Origin: Photobacterium ganghwense
Lineage (GTDB): Bacteria > Pseudomonadota > Gammaproteobacteria > Enterobacterales > Vibrionaceae
Length of the DNA stretch: 64,000 nt
NCBI RefSeq assembly: GCF_003025595.1
Contig: NZ_PYMI01000002.1
Coordinates: 868,001-932,000, forward strand
Direction: 5' to 3'
Part shown: one piece after another, positions 1 through 8,849 of the stretch
Layout: each line of letters opens with the position of its first letter
Numbering within the stretch: the stretch's first letter is position 1
Notes under the pieces: generated by a model
What the model was told of the DNA's origin: nothing
What the model saw: only the letters and a program-made list of their open reading frames with translations
Databases searched by the model: none
Translations under genes and position numbers: made by a program

Positions 1-1
1 T

Positions 2-256
2 ATTCTGGTAACCAGCCTAGGCACGGTGTTCATGAACATGCCGATTTTGCTGTTAATGCTGGCGGGCCTGGTGAACAGTCTTATTCTGCCGATTGTGTTG
101 GCGACAGTACTGGTAGCAACGAAACGTAAAGATATCGTTGGCGATTACCGTCACCCAATGTGGCTGACTCTGATGGGAAGTGCGATTGTATTGGTCATGG
201 GCGCTGCCAGTGCGACCAACATCAGTAACTTCATCGGCAAATTCTTCGGCGCGTAA
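2..256 (+). CDS. NRAMP-family divalent metal transporter, C-terminal part
   Basis: The reading frame is already open at base 2, so this is the last 84 residues of a gene that begins outside the window. Two hydrophobic segments (roughly residues 10-38 and 52-75 of the visible part) flank a short basic cytoplasmic loop (TKRKDIVGDYRHP). The segment NSLILPIVLATVLVATKRKD resembles the last helices of NRAMP (MntH-type) proton-coupled Mn2+/Fe2+ transporters, where a conserved N-x-LILP stretch precedes a loop before the final helix. The metal-binding motif lies upstream and cannot be checked. A terminator follows 28 bases after the stop. The family assignment rests only on the C-terminus, so another multi-helix transporter is possible. 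Confidence 0.6.
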   Translation: MLVTSLGTVFMNMPILLLMLAGLVNSLILPIVLATVLVATKRKDIVGDYRHPMWLTLMGSAIVLVMGAASATNISNFIGKFFGA

Positions 257-283
257 AGTTAAAGCGCTTGTTTAAATAAATGT

Positions 284-314
284 AAAGGCACGCCCTCATG
301 GTGTGCCTTTTTTG
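284..314 (+). terminator. Intrinsic terminator after the metal transporter
   Basis: Stem AAAGGCAC (284-291) pairs with GTGCCTTT (303-310), followed by further Ts. It ends the transporter transcript before the osmC-like gene. Confidence 0.85.
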
Positions 315-434
315 TTTCTGTTGAGTAAAATCTGAAAATTATGATAGGGTTAGCGGGCCTTAGACCTGTGATTTCGTGTCTCTGCTCGTTATCTCAGGAT
401 AAACGAACAATCAACGCATTAACGGAGAGCCAGG

Positions 435-902
435 ATGGCAGAATATACGGCGGAAGTGAAATGGACACGCGGCAAGGATGAAGCCTTCAGCGACAATAAA
501 TACAGTCGCGGCCATACCTGGTCGTTTGATGGCGGTGTCACCGTGCCTGCGTCATCCTCTCCCCATGTTGTACCGCTACCTTACTCTGTGGAAGCCAATG
601 TGGATCCCGAAGAAGCGTTGGTGGCTGCATTATCAAGCTGCCATATGCTGGTGTTCTTATCGATTGCTGCCAAGCGGAATTATGTGGTCGAGTCTTATGT
701 CGATAATGCTGTTGGTATCATGGAAGATGATGAAAACGGTCGGACCTTTGTCTCGAAAGTGACTTTACGACCCAAAATCACATTTTCCGGGGAACGTCAG
801 CCAACGGTTGAGCAACTGGAAAAACTCCATCATATTTCACACGAAAACTGCTTTATTGCTAATTCCGTGAAAACGGAAGTGACAACAGAAATTTTGGTTT
901 GA
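435..902 (+). CDS. OsmC/Ohr-family peroxiredoxin-like protein
   Basis: A 155-residue cytoplasmic protein of the OsmC/Ohr fold, whose members reduce organic hydroperoxides with a pair of cysteines. Visible markers are the first Cys in ALSSCHMLVFLSIA (about residue 70) and the second in HENCFIANSVKT (about residue 138). Both sit where the family has its peroxidatic and resolving cysteines, and the length is normal. The N-terminal HTWSFDGG...VEANVDPEEALVAALSSCH layout is more like the OsmC/YhfA side than Ohr. GGAGAG lies 9 bases before the ATG. The GNAT gene starts 23 bases after the stop and probably shares the transcript. Substrate is not deducible. Confidence 0.85.
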   Translation: MAEYTAEVKWTRGKDEAFSDNKYSRGHTWSFDGGVTVPASSSPHVVPLPYSVEANVDPEEALVAALSSCHMLVFLSIAAKRNYVVESYVDNAVGIMEDDENGRTFVSKVTLRPKITFSGERQPTVEQLEKLHHISHENCFIANSVKTEVTTEILV

Positions 903-925
903 ACCAAGGTTGATTCGGTGGAAAC

Positions 926-1345
926 ATGAATCTTGAAATTACAGAAACACTTTCGGCAACGGAAGAATACGTGGCGCTTAGGGTGACAGCCGGGCTGTCA
1001 GCCAAATCCCTGGAAGCGGCAAAAATTGGGCTACCCAACTCACTGTACATGGTGTGTATTCGTGATAACACCAAACTGGTAGGAATGGGGCGTGTCGTTG
1101 GGGACGGCGCATGCAATTTTGAAATTGTCGATGTCGCGGTTGACCCTGCATATCAGGGGCAGGGGCTTGGCAAACAAGTAATGCATCATATCGACCGTTA
1201 TTTACAGCGCACAGTGCTGGAAGGCTCGTATGTTTCGATGATTGCTGACGAACCCTCATTCTATGAAAAACTGGGGTATCGGCTAACCGCTCCCCGAAGC
1301 GAGGGAATGACAAAAAAATTTCTACCTCAGTCTCCTCACACCTGA
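926..1345 (+). CDS. GNAT-family N-acetyltransferase
   Basis: A 139-residue acetyl-CoA-dependent N-acetyltransferase. Motif A is clear: IVDVAVDPAYQGQGLGKQVM (about residues 67-86), with the Q-x-x-G-x-G/A-type acetyl-CoA pyrophosphate loop as QGQGLG. It is followed by the beta-strand SYVSMIADEPSFYEKLGYR typical of the C-terminal half, with the FYEKLGY motif. The acceptor substrate cannot be told. It starts 23 bases after the OsmC gene, with GGTGG before the ATG, so co-transcription with osmC is likely. A strong terminator follows at 1438-1467. Confidence 0.85.
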   Translation: MNLEITETLSATEEYVALRVTAGLSAKSLEAAKIGLPNSLYMVCIRDNTKLVGMGRVVGDGACNFEIVDVAVDPAYQGQGLGKQVMHHIDRYLQRTVLEGSYVSMIADEPSFYEKLGYRLTAPRSEGMTKKFLPQSPHT

Positions 1346-1437
1346 TAGCCATCTTCTCGCACCGGTACTTTTGCGTATAAAAGAGCTTAGTGCCAGTGCT
1401 GATCTGTTTGGTTCGTATCCGTTGGCTGCGACAAAAT

Positions 1438-1467
1438 AAACAGGGAGTGACACCACTCCCTGTTTTT
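1438..1467 (+). terminator. Intrinsic terminator after osmC-GNAT
   Basis: Stem CAGGGAGTG (1441-1449) with CACTCCCTG (1454-1462), four-base loop, then five Ts. Confidence 0.85.
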
Positions 1468-2050
1468 CTGATTGTTTAAACTATTTCTACACTCATTTAT
1501 CTCATGCACGCTTATTTTTTCCATTTTTGCGCGCAGTATCTGTTGATTAAGGGAGGACAAATTTTCTTTTTATCTATGACTACACAGTTTTTGACGCATG
1601 ATGTTTAGTTGTCAGAGATGCTTTTTTGTGGACCAACATCCGTTGAAAATAAAATTCATTAATTTTGCCGATATCTTAATATTAATTTTTATAATTGATG
1701 TTTTAGTATTGTTTATCTGATTTTATGACGAAATTTGAATATAAAATCTATTAGACGAATTATATTTTAGTACATTTTTAATATTATGAAGCAATTGGTT
1801 ACAATCATTTTTTCGTCTAAATTTGTTAATGATGTTGAACTTTAATCTCACAATGATTTATTTAAATAGTTGTTAGCGCTGCTTTATGTTTATTTAAAGT
1901 CCTTGCTACTTAATGGGCTTTATCTCTAGTTGATTTATCTTTTTTGTTTGATAGAGTCAAAGCATTAAATACGATTTATAACAGATAAAAATAAAGTTGA
2001 TATTTTCGTAAGGTACTAAATAGTAGTTTATGGATAATTAAGAGGAAATA
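1468..2050. other. AT-rich intergenic region, no gene seen
   Basis: About 580 bases that are clearly richer in A+T than the flanking genes and have no convincing reading frame on either strand. It holds an inverted repeat, TTAGACGAA (1751-1759) and TTCGTCTAA (1812-1820), and many short A/T tracts. The composition suggests a long leader or promoter region of the following small gene, or an H-NS-type silenced tract. This is inference from base composition only. Confidence 0.6.
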
Positions 2051-2425
2051 GTGCTTAAAATAATTCAGCTTGTTGCTGCATTATTGCAACGTTTTATTTT
2101 AACCAGTGATGTGGTGACTTATCAGTCCCCTCTGTTTTTACAACATCTTCTGGAAAAACATGAAAAAAATAAGCTGTCACCTTGCCGAAGAAAAATCGCG
2201 GTTGGTGACAGAATCAGTTTTTTAAACTTAGTCACTAACGAATACTCTCATGTCATCCTGGTTTCATCACAACACAGTGAACCGGAACATGGTTTGATAT
2301 CATCGTATTCGTACTTAGGAGGAATGTTACTCGGGCTTTCGCAAAGCGATCAGTTTGAGATCTATGTGTGGGGCAGAGTGCATCGGTTTGAAGTTACTAC
2401 CGTCATGCCGAAAAAAACCATTTAA
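2051..2425 (+). CDS. Rnk/GreA-C-terminal-like small protein
   Basis: A 124-residue protein starting at GTG with AGAGGAA just upstream. From about residue 48 it follows the C-terminal FKBP-like domain shared by GreA/GreB and Rnk: KIAVGDRISFLNLVT, then a strand pair, then SSYSYLGGMLLGLSQSDQFE. The last stretch matches the family pattern S-P-L-G-x-A-L-L-G-x-x-x-G-D. The N-terminal 45 residues are not the GreA coiled coil. In the known family this domain contacts the RNA polymerase secondary channel; whether this protein does so is inference. The gene sits in an AT-rich island and is followed at 47 bases by a tiny basic gene. It diverges from standard Rnk, so it may be a distinct lineage. Confidence 0.6.
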   Translation: MLKIIQLVAALLQRFILTSDVVTYQSPLFLQHLLEKHEKNKLSPCRRKIAVGDRISFLNLVTNEYSHVILVSSQHSEPEHGLISSYSYLGGMLLGLSQSDQFEIYVWGRVHRFEVTTVMPKKTI

Positions 2426-2472
2426 GAACTTGTATAAGCTTTTTAGCAAGACCATTTTGGTAAGGAGTTAAA

Positions 2473-2589
2473 ATGAGTAAAAAAGATTTGAAAAAACCGC
2501 AGTTAAGTTTAAAAGAAAAACGTAAAGCAAAACAGGAGAAAGCCGCTGAAAACACTGTCGAAAAACAACGTAAAAGCCGTAAAAAGTAA
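2473..2589 (+). CDS. 38-residue highly basic small protein
   Basis: ATG at 2473 follows a perfect AAGGAG (bases 2462-2467) and opens a 38-codon frame: MSKKDLKKPQLSLKEKRKAK and then a further lysine/arginine-rich stretch ending RKSRKK. About 40 percent of residues are Lys or Arg, and no hydrophobic segment is present. The strong ribosome binding site, the terminator directly after the stop and the position 47 bases behind the Rnk-like gene argue that it is real. It could bind nucleic acid or the ribosome, which is inference from charge alone. I do not recognise a named family. Confidence 0.65.
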   Translation: MSKKDLKKPQLSLKEKRKAKQEKAAENTVEKQRKSRKK

Positions 2590-2612
2590 TTATAAATACG
2601 TATTTTCATCAT

Positions 2613-2645
2613 ATAGCCAGTATGATTTCATACTGGCTTTTTATT
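2613..2645 (+). terminator. Intrinsic terminator after small basic gene
   Basis: Stem AGCCAGTATGA (2615-2625) pairs with TCATACTGGCT (2628-2638), followed by a T-rich tail. Very strong. Confidence 0.85.
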
Positions 2646-2855
2646 ATTTATTCTGTAATGAACGGTTAAGCACTGAACAACGCGGAAATGATAGCTGTGT
2701 TGAAAATGATATATTGATAAGACGATCATAAACTTTTCACTGATTTAGCGTTATTATTCACCCGTCTTAAAGACAGCCTTATTAAGCAAGCGTTAAGCAT
2801 GTAAGAACTGTAATAAGGTGAAAATATTATTAATCTAGTGAAACAGGAGAGCGTC

Positions 2856-3239
2856 ATGTTCAGCCACGTTTTTGTTGGTAGCAATGACCTGGAAAAATCA
2901 AAGCACTTTTACGACGCTATTTTTGGCGCATTGGGCTACCGTTCAGGAGTCAGTGTCGGCGATGAGCGTTATGTGTATTCGAATGACAAAGGTTTCTTTG
3001 CCATTACTCGCCCGATTGATGGCCAGCCAGCAACGTCAGCGAATGGTAGCACCATTGGTTTCTATGCCAAGACGCAGGAAGCCGTAGACAACTGGCATGC
3101 TGCCGGTGTCGAGAATGGCGGCATGTCTATTGAAGAGCCACCAGGCGTGCGTGATACCCCATTTGGCGCAATTTATCTGGCTTACCTCCGTGATCCGGAC
3201 GGTAATAAGCTTTGTGCCATGTACCGTGTTCAGGCCTGA
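2856..3239 (+). CDS. VOC-superfamily (glyoxalase-like) protein
   Basis: A 127-residue protein with the vicinal-oxygen-chelate layout: MFSHVFVGSNDLEKSKHFYDAIFGALGY at the N-terminus, a central strand block, and YLRDPDGNKLCAMYR at the C-terminus. This DPDGN-x-x-C/E ending is typical of glyoxalase/bleomycin-resistance/dioxygenase proteins. His in the first strand (SHVFV) is a likely metal ligand. A longer GTG start at 2838 is possible, but AGGAG lies seven bases before ATG 2856, which decides the start. Single-domain members act as dimers; the substrate is unknown. It is a monocistronic gene bounded by terminators. Confidence 0.85.
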   Translation: MFSHVFVGSNDLEKSKHFYDAIFGALGYRSGVSVGDERYVYSNDKGFFAITRPIDGQPATSANGSTIGFYAKTQEAVDNWHAAGVENGGMSIEEPPGVRDTPFGAIYLAYLRDPDGNKLCAMYRVQA

Positions 3240-3353
3240 ACCTCGGTAGACAACAGCGTTAAACCTTCAATAAGTGGCAACATGTAGGCATTAGAAGCTG
3301 GTATCAACCCTTATAGTGACCACGTGTTAACCCGTTGGGGTAGTAAAGTCATT

Positions 3354-3387
3354 GATCAAGCGAATCTAACGGTTCGCTTTTTTGATC
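3354..3387 (+). terminator. Probable terminator after the VOC gene
   Basis: AAGCGAA (3358-3364) pairs with TTCGCTT (3373-3379), followed by a T-run. It lies about 115 bases after the VOC stop. Confidence 0.5.
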
Positions 3388-3439
3388 CCGAATTCTGCAT
3401 GTTGACGCCAGGCCGTCTAAGAATTTGCTGCCGAAGAAA

Positions 3440-3469
3440 GTAAAAAGGCGAACCCTGAGGTTCGCCTTT
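3440..3469 (-). terminator. Intrinsic terminator of the gcvP transcript
   Basis: Stem AAAGGCGAACC (3444-3454) with GGTTCGCCTTT (3459-3469). Read on the minus strand it is followed by a T-run, and it lies 33 bases after the gcvP stop. Confidence 0.8.
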
Positions 3470-3501
3470 ATGTTTTTCTGGTATATCAGAAAAAGTATCT
3501 A

Positions 3502-6381
3502 TTAATCTTCGATGTAGTTCTCGATGCTTGGGCAAGAACACACCAGATTACGGTCGCCGTACACGTTGTCAACACGGTTAACGGTTGGCCAGTACTTCGA
3601 CTCTTTCGTGTGTGCTGATGGGTAGCAACCCAGTTCGCGGCTGTAGCTGCGGTTCCACTCTGGATCCATAATGTCAGCCTGAGTGTGAGGTGCATTAACC
3701 AGTGGGTTATCTTTCAGATCCCACTCACCATCCTGAACACGGGCAATTTCGTGACGGATTGAGATCATGGCATCACAGAAACGATCCAGCTCAGTCAGGT
3801 CTTCCGATTCAGTCGGCTCAATCATCAGGGTGCCGGCAACCGGGAATGACATGGTTGGCGCGTGGAAACCGTAGTCCATCAGGCGCTTGGCAACATCTTC
3901 TTCAGAGATACCTGACGCTTCTTTGATTGGACGGATGTCAATAATACACTCGTGCGCAATACGACCGTGAGTACCGCGGTAGAGTACTGGGTAGTGTGGG
4001 CGCAAACGTTCCATCACGTAGTTCGCGTTCAGGATTGCCAGGCTTGTTGCTTTCGACAGACCTTCTTCGCCCATCATCGCGATGTAAGCATAAGAAATTG
4101 GCAGAATCGACGCTGAACCAAAGTTTGCAGCAGAAACCGCGTACTGAGGCTTGTCGCTTTCTGATTTCTCAACGTGGCCAGGCAGGAATGGTGCCAGGTG
4201 AGATTTCACACCAATTGGACCCATGCCCGGACCGCCGCCACCGTGTGGGATACAGAACGTTTTGTGCAGGTTCAGGTGAGAAACGTCAGAGCCGATGAAA
4301 CCTGGGTTAGTCAGACCAACCTGTGCGTTCATGTTCGCGCCGTCCAGGTAAACCTGGCCGCCAGCTGCGTGTACCAGTTCACAAACTTCCTGTACGGTCT
4401 CTTCGTAGACACCGTGAGTGGAAGGGTAGGTGATCATGATGCACGACAGGTTATCACGGTGCTTCTCAATCTTCGCTTTCAGATCTTCAACGTCGATGTT
4501 GCCGTTTGCATCACAACCAACAACAACGACCTTCATTGATACCATGGCAGCTGAAGCAGGGTTAGTACCGTGCGCTGAGCTTGGGATCAGACAGACGTTG
4601 CGGTGGCCTTCGCCGTTCGCTTCGTGGTAGCGCTGAATCGCAACCAGACCGGCATATTCACCCTGAGCACCAGAGTTAGGCTGCAGTGAGAATGCATCGT
4701 AGCCAGTCACTGAACACAGCATTTCAGACAGCTTGTCGGTCAGTTCTGCGTAGCCTTTGGTTTGCTCTGCAGGAGCAAACGGGTGAAGCGCACCAAACTC
4801 AGGCCAGGTAATTGGAATCATCTCAGCGGCCGCGTTCAGTTTCATGGTGCAGCTGCCCAGTGGGATCATACCGTGGGTCAGTGAGTAGTCTTTGTTTTCC
4901 AGCTTCTTCATGTAACGCATCATGCGCGTTTCACTGTGGTACTTGTTGAACACAGTGTGCGTCAGGTATGCGCTGCTGCGGCGACAGCTTTCAGGAATCG
5001 CGGCAAACTCATCGCTCGCGATATCAGCTGTGAACATGGATGCTTTCAGGTTGTCACCACCAAACAGAGCCAGCAGTTCCTCAACGTGCTCAACTTTGGT
5101 TGTTTCATCCAGGCTGATACCCAGTTGCGTATCGTACTTACGCAGGTTGATGCCCGCATCCAACGCTTTCTTGTAGAATTCGTTTGTTTTCTTGCCAGTG
5201 TTCAGAGTCAGAGTATCGAAGAAGGTGTCGTTTGCCAGTTCGATACCGGTATTACGCAGACCCGCAGCCAGAATTGCTGTCAGGTGGTGGACACGGCGGC
5301 TGATCTTACGCAGCCCTTCCGGACCGTGGTACAGCGCGTAGAAAGCAGCCATGTTGGCCAGCAGTGCCTGCGCAGTACAAATGTTAGAGGTCGCTTTTTC
5401 GCGACGGATGTGCTGTTCACGCGTCTGCATTGCCATACGCAGTGCCTGGTTATCACGCGCATCTTTAGAGACACCGATAACGCGGCCTGGCATTGTACGT
5501 TTGTGAGCATCTTTAGTTGCCATGAAACCAGCGTGTGGACCACCAAAGCCCATTGGTACACCAAAGCGCTGGGCAGAACCGATGACAACGTCTGCACCCA
5601 TTTCGCCCGGCGATTTCAGCAGGGTCAGTGCCAGCAGGTCGGAAGCAACAGCAACCAGTGTTTTCTTCGCGTGCGCTTTTTCGATGATTTCTGTCAGGTC
5701 AACGATGTTACCTGTTGTGCCTGGGTATTGAACCAGTGCACCAAAGACATCGTGGTTATCCAGCTCGTCAATGCTGCCGGAAATGATTTCAATGCCGATG
5801 TAACCGGCACGGGTACGAACAACATCAACAGTTTGCGGATGTAGATCGTTAGAAACGAAGAACGCTTTGCTCTTGTTCTTGCTGGCGCGCTGACACAGGG
5901 TCATGGCTTCTGCCGCTGCGGTTGCTTCATCAAGCAGGGAAGCGTTGGCCAGTTCCATGCCCGTCAGATCCATCACCATCTGCTGGTAGTTCAGCAGTGA
6001 TTCCAGACGACCTTGTGAGATCTCAGGTTGGTATGGTGTGTAAGCGGTATACCAGCCTGGATTTTCCAGCACGTTGCGCAGGATTACGTTAGGGGTGTAG
6101 GTGTTGTAGTAACCCTGACCGATATAACTGCGATTGATGATATTTTTGCTGGCAATAGCTTTCAGCGATGACAGCAAATCTGCTTCGCTCAGTGGAGCGT
6201 CTAGCTTCATTGGCTCTGGCAGACGAATAGCAGCCGGTACAGTTTCAGCAATCAGCTGCTCGAGACTAGCGACGCCAATGGTTTCCAGCATGTGTTTTTG
6301 TTGTGCTGAATCCGGGCCATTGTGACGAGCTACAAATTCCTTGTCGTCACTCAGTGCATTTAGAAGAGTCATGTCGGTCAT
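3502..6381 (-). CDS. gcvP: Glycine dehydrogenase (decarboxylating), P protein
   Basis: The 959-residue P protein of the glycine cleavage system decarboxylates glycine with pyridoxal phosphate and passes the aminomethyl group to the lipoyl arm of GcvH. Both halves of the long-chain single-polypeptide form are present. The PLP lysine is Lys707, in [20 protein letters not shown], the same place as in enterobacterial GcvP. The N-terminal FVARHNGPD motif fixes the start: a frame extends 20 codons further upstream, but AGGAA lies just before ATG 6381 and the family begins here. It is the last gene of glyA-gcvH-gcvP, separated from gcvH by a 125-base gap containing a terminator-like hairpin. Confidence 0.96.
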   Translation of the reverse strand: MTDMTLLNALSDDKEFVARHNGPDSAQQKHMLETIGVASLEQLIAETVPAAIRLPEPMKLDAPLSEADLLSSLKAIASKNIINRSYIGQGYYNTYTPNVILRNVLENPGWYTAYTPYQPEISQGRLESLLNYQQMVMDLTGMELANASLLDEATAAAEAMTLCQRASKNKSKAFFVSNDLHPQTVDVVRTRAGYIGIEIISGSIDELDNHDVFGALVQYPGTTGNIVDLTEIIEKAHAKKTLVAVASDLLALTLLKSPGEMGADVVIGSAQRFGVPMGFGGPHAGFMATKDAHKRTMPGRVIGVSKDARDNQALRMAMQTREQHIRREKATSNICTAQALLANMAAFYALYHGPEGLRKISRRVHHLTAILAAGLRNTGIELANDTFFDTLTLNTGKKTNEFYKKALDAGINLRKYDTQLGISLDETTKVEHVEELLALFGGDNLKASMFTADIASDEFAAIPESCRRSSAYLTHTVFNKYHSETRMMRYMKKLENKDYSLTHGMIPLGSCTMKLNAAAEMIPITWPEFGALHPFAPAEQTKGYAELTDKLSEMLCSVTGYDAFSLQPNSGAQGEYAGLVAIQRYHEANGEGHRNVCLIPSSAHGTNPASAAMVSMKVVVVGCDANGNIDVEDLKAKIEKHRDNLSCIMITYPSTHGVYEETVQEVCELVHAAGGQVYLDGANMNAQVGLTNPGFIGSDVSHLNLHKTFCIPHGGGGPGMGPIGVKSHLAPFLPGHVEKSESDKPQYAVSAANFGSASILPISYAYIAMMGEEGLSKATSLAILNANYVMERLRPHYPVLYRGTHGRIAHECIIDIRPIKEASGISEEDVAKRLMDYGFHAPTMSFPVAGTLMIEPTESEDLTELDRFCDAMISIRHEIARVQDGEWDLKDNPLVNAPHTQADIMDPEWNRSYSRELGCYPSAHTKESKYWPTVNRVDNVYGDRNLVCSCPSIENYIED

Positions 6382-6443
6382 GGTTCTTTCCTGAACAGTT
6401 ACTATCTGATGCTTGTGAGCATCATGCATCAGACGGGTCATCG

Positions 6444-6508
6444 AAAAATTGAGTTGTGTAGATGGAAGACCGGCTTTCAGGCTAAGCCTAAAAGCCGGTG
6501 ACTCAATT
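6444..6508 (-). terminator. Nested hairpin with T-run between gcvH and gcvP
   Basis: Three nested perfect arms: AATTGAGT (6447-6454) with ACTCAATT (6501-6508), ACCGGCTTT (6469-6477) with AAAGCCGGT (6491-6499), and an inner AGGCT/AGCCT. On the minus strand five Ts follow. The outer arm overlaps the gcvH stop codon. It looks like a partial terminator or RNA stabiliser between two genes of one operon. Confidence 0.65.
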
Positions 6509-6887
6509 AATCTTCGTCGATAGTGGCTAGGTATTTTTCACCGTCGATCAGTTTTTCAAGCTCTGCAACGTCAGAGATCTTGATTTTAGCAATCCAGCCG
6601 CCTTCATAAGGTTCTTCGTTAACCAGCTCTGGGCTGTCTTCCAGGTTTTCGTTGATTTCAACGATTTCACCTGAAACCGGTGCATAGATGTCAGACGCCG
6701 CTTTTACAGACTCAACCAGTGAGAAAGATTCGCCGGCTTCCGTTGTGTCACCAACTTCTGGCAGATCAACAAATACAACATCACCAAGTAGACCTTGAGC
6801 GTGGTCAGAGATACCCATAGTGATAGTGCCGTCACCGTTGTCGCGTACCCACTCGTGGCTTTCAGTGAACTTCAGTGTATTTTCCAT
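6507..6887 (-). CDS. gcvH: Glycine cleavage system H protein
   Basis: A 126-residue lipoyl carrier that shuttles the aminomethyl group from GcvP to GcvT and the reduced lipoate to dihydrolipoamide dehydrogenase. The lipoylated lysine is Lys62 in the motif [17 protein letters not shown]. The family N-terminus ([11 protein letters not shown]) fixes ATG 6887, preceded by AAGGAG at seven bases; six upstream in-frame codons are not used. It is the middle gene of glyA-gcvH-gcvP, 87 bases after glyA. The L protein (lpd) is not in this window, as usual, because it is shared with the 2-oxoacid dehydrogenases. Confidence 0.96.
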   Translation of the reverse strand: MENTLKFTESHEWVRDNGDGTITMGISDHAQGLLGDVVFVDLPEVGDTTEAGESFSLVESVKAASDIYAPVSGEIVEINENLEDSPELVNEEPYEGGWIAKIKISDVAELEKLIDGEKYLATIDED

Positions 6888-6974
6888 GTATAACTCCTTG
6901 CGCAATCTTTCCGCAGATATTGTTAGTTTTCCCGGCCGGTAGCCAGCCGGTGTTGTTATTCCGTTTCTTTATAC

Positions 6975-8270
6975 TTAGTGGTAAAGCGGGAAGCGGCTGC
7001 ACAGTTTCTGTACCTGTTGCTTCACTTGCTGCTCTACCGCACTGTTGTCTTCCGGGTTTGCTGCCAGACCGTCCAGAACATCACCGATCCATTCACCGAT
7101 TTGTTTGAACTCATCCTGACCAAAGCCACGGCTTGTACCCGCAGGCGTACCCAAGCGGATACCTGATGTCACCATCGGTTTTTCAGGATCAAACGGGATT
7201 CCGTTCTTGTTACAAGTGATACCGGCGCGCTCCAGCGCTTCTTCAACCTGATTGCCTTTTAGACCTTTAGGACGCAGGTCTACCAGCATCAGGTGCGTGT
7301 CTGTACCGCCGGTCACGATATCGCACCCGCGAGCTTGCAGCACTTCGGCCAAGACTTTCGCGTTGCTGATCACATTCTTGATATAAAGCTTGAATTCCGG
7401 CTCTAGCGCTTCACCCAGTGCGACGGCCTTACCCGCGATGACATGCATCAACGGACCGCCTTGCAGGCCAGGGAAAACCGCAGAGTTGATTTTCTTATTA
7501 ATTTCTTCGTGATTCGTCAGAATCATCCCGCCACGCGGACCACGCAGTGTCTTGTGTGTCGTCGTAGTTACGACGTGAGCATGGGGAATCGGACTTGGGT
7601 GCTCACCTGCTGCAATTAAACCGGCAATGTGTGCCATGTCGACCATCAGGTAAGCACCGACTTCATCTGCAATCGCACGGAACTTAGCAAAGTCGATTTG
7701 ACGAGGAATGGCTGAACCACCGGCAATAATCAGCTTAGGCTGGCTTTCCAGTGCCAGCTCTCGAACCTGTTCATAGTTGATTTCGCAGGTATCTTTATCC
7801 ACACCGTACTGAACAGCGTTAAACCACTTACCGGAAAGTGCAGGGCGTGCACCGTGAGTCAGGTGGCCACCGGCATCCAGTGACATACCCAGAATCGTGT
7901 CACCCGGCTGCAGCAGTGCCAGCATTACTGCGCCGTTTGCCTGTGCGCCTGAGTGTGGCTGTACGTTTACGTATTCGCATTGGAAAAGTTGTTTGGCGCG
8001 GGCAATCGCGATGCGCTCGACTTCGTCAACGTGCTCACAACCACCGTAGTAACGGCGTCCGGCATAGCCTTCTGCATATTTGTTAGTCAGGCAGCTACCC
8101 TGGGCTTGCATTACCGCTTTAGAGACGATGTTCTCAGAAGCAATCAGCTCGATTTGCTGGTTCTGACGGTCAAGCTCTGCGGCAATCCCGGCATTCACGG
8201 CACCATCAACCTGTGCCAGGTTGGTGGAGAAAAACATCTCTAAATCGTGGTTTTGATATGAAGCTTTCAT
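6975..8270 (-). CDS. glyA: Serine hydroxymethyltransferase (second, gcv-linked type)
   Basis: A 431-residue PLP enzyme interconverting serine plus tetrahydrofolate and glycine plus 5,10-methylene-THF. The PLP lysine is Lys240 in [14 protein letters not shown], and the substrate-binding stretch [20 protein letters not shown] is intact. The N-terminus ([21 protein letters not shown]) and [17 protein letters not shown] resemble alphaproteobacterial SHMTs more than the housekeeping gammaproteobacterial GlyA. This suggests a second glyA dedicated to glycine catabolism, with methylene-THF from GcvT used to make serine. It leads the glyA-gcvH-gcvP operon; GAGGA sits ten bases before the ATG. A housekeeping glyA should exist elsewhere. 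Confidence 0.93.
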   Translation of the reverse strand: MKASYQNHDLEMFFSTNLAQVDGAVNAGIAAELDRQNQQIELIASENIVSKAVMQAQGSCLTNKYAEGYAGRRYYGGCEHVDEVERIAIARAKQLFQCEYVNVQPHSGAQANGAVMLALLQPGDTILGMSLDAGGHLTHGARPALSGKWFNAVQYGVDKDTCEINYEQVRELALESQPKLIIAGGSAIPRQIDFAKFRAIADEVGAYLMVDMAHIAGLIAAGEHPSPIPHAHVVTTTTHKTLRGPRGGMILTNHEEINKKINSAVFPGLQGGPLMHVIAGKAVALGEALEPEFKLYIKNVISNAKVLAEVLQARGCDIVTGGTDTHLMLVDLRPKGLKGNQVEEALERAGITCNKNGIPFDPEKPMVTSGIRLGTPAGTSRGFGQDEFKQIGEWIGDVLDGLAANPEDNSAVEQQVKQQVQKLCSRFPLYH

Positions 8271-8430
8271 TTCACGTTATCCTCTAATCGCGCTCTTGTA
8301 AGGGAGGTTCCTTGTTCCGAGCCAAAGCGTGTTGTTCGTTATGGATAATGTTTGCCGCGGGTTGCCTGTACCGGGTAGACCGTATCGGTTGAGTGTGGCC
8401 CCGAGATCTTACAACTGCGTAACATACTTC

Positions 8431-8436
8431 ATTATA
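8431..8436 (-). promoter_or_regulatory. Likely -10 element of glyA-gcvHP
   Basis: Perfect TATAAT on the minus strand, about 160 bases upstream of the glyA start. The -35 region lies near the TTCCA-ATAG-TGGAA inverted repeat at 8458-8471. No match to a -35 consensus is clear, which would fit an activated promoter. Confidence 0.45.
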
Positions 8437-8457
8437 GATAGCCGATTAAACAAAAAT

Positions 8458-8471
8458 TTCCAATAGTGGAA
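8458..8471. promoter_or_regulatory. Inverted repeat at glyA promoter, possible operator
   Basis: TTCCA-ATAG-TGGAA, two perfect five-base arms, located where the -35 region of the glyA promoter would be. It shares TTTCC/GGAA arms with the palindrome at 8726-8741, but the spacing between CC and GG is six instead of four, so binding by the same protein is only possible, not shown. Confidence 0.35.
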
Positions 8472-8725
8472 TACGATGTACTTTAATGGCGGCAATCTTA
8501 CGCAAACGTTTGCCTTTTGTCACCTGAATTTCTACAATAGCGCTAACTTTTTCACAATATTGTGTGCTGGTCAGGGTGTTTTTAAAACGTTACAAATGTT
8601 GCTTACCCCTTGCATAGCAAGTGATTTATACAAATGTAGTCCGAATTTGGAAGTGGTTTGCTCAGGGAGTGGCTTTGCGGTTGTATGCTATTTCAGGCAA
8701 GGAAAATGCGACAAAAAATGGTCAG

Positions 8726-8741
8726 GTTTCCTTTAGGAAAC
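8726..8741. promoter_or_regulatory. 16-bp palindrome upstream of XRE-cupin regulator
   Basis: GTTTCCTTTAGGAAAC: two perfect six-base arms around TTTA, 109 bases before the regulator start. A 13-of-16 match, GTTTACTATAAGAAAC, lies before gcvT at 9771-9786. The pairing suggests an operator of the adjacent XRE-cupin protein, so autoregulation is likely. Confidence 0.6.
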
Positions 8742-8849
8742 AAATTCTCAATAATGCCGCACAGGTCATATTTTTACCCTGCGACGGCTTTTGAGTTTCC
8801 GATTGGCTATGCCAGAATGAAATGACTGCAGTAACCAAGGAAGGATGGT

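Larger units (their letters stand above)
8271..8849. other. glyA / XRE-cupin divergent intergenic region
   Basis: 579 bases between two divergent genes. The first 160 bases form a long glyA leader with several GC-rich stems, for example ACCGTATCGGT. I do not find the conserved core of a glycine riboswitch in it. The far end holds the 16-bp palindrome at 8726-8741. No extra gene is convincing. Confidence 0.6.

Noticed and set aside
4936..5844. 302-codon frame opposite gcvP
   Set aside because: Antisense shadow of gcvP; no ribosome site and no recognisable protein motifs.
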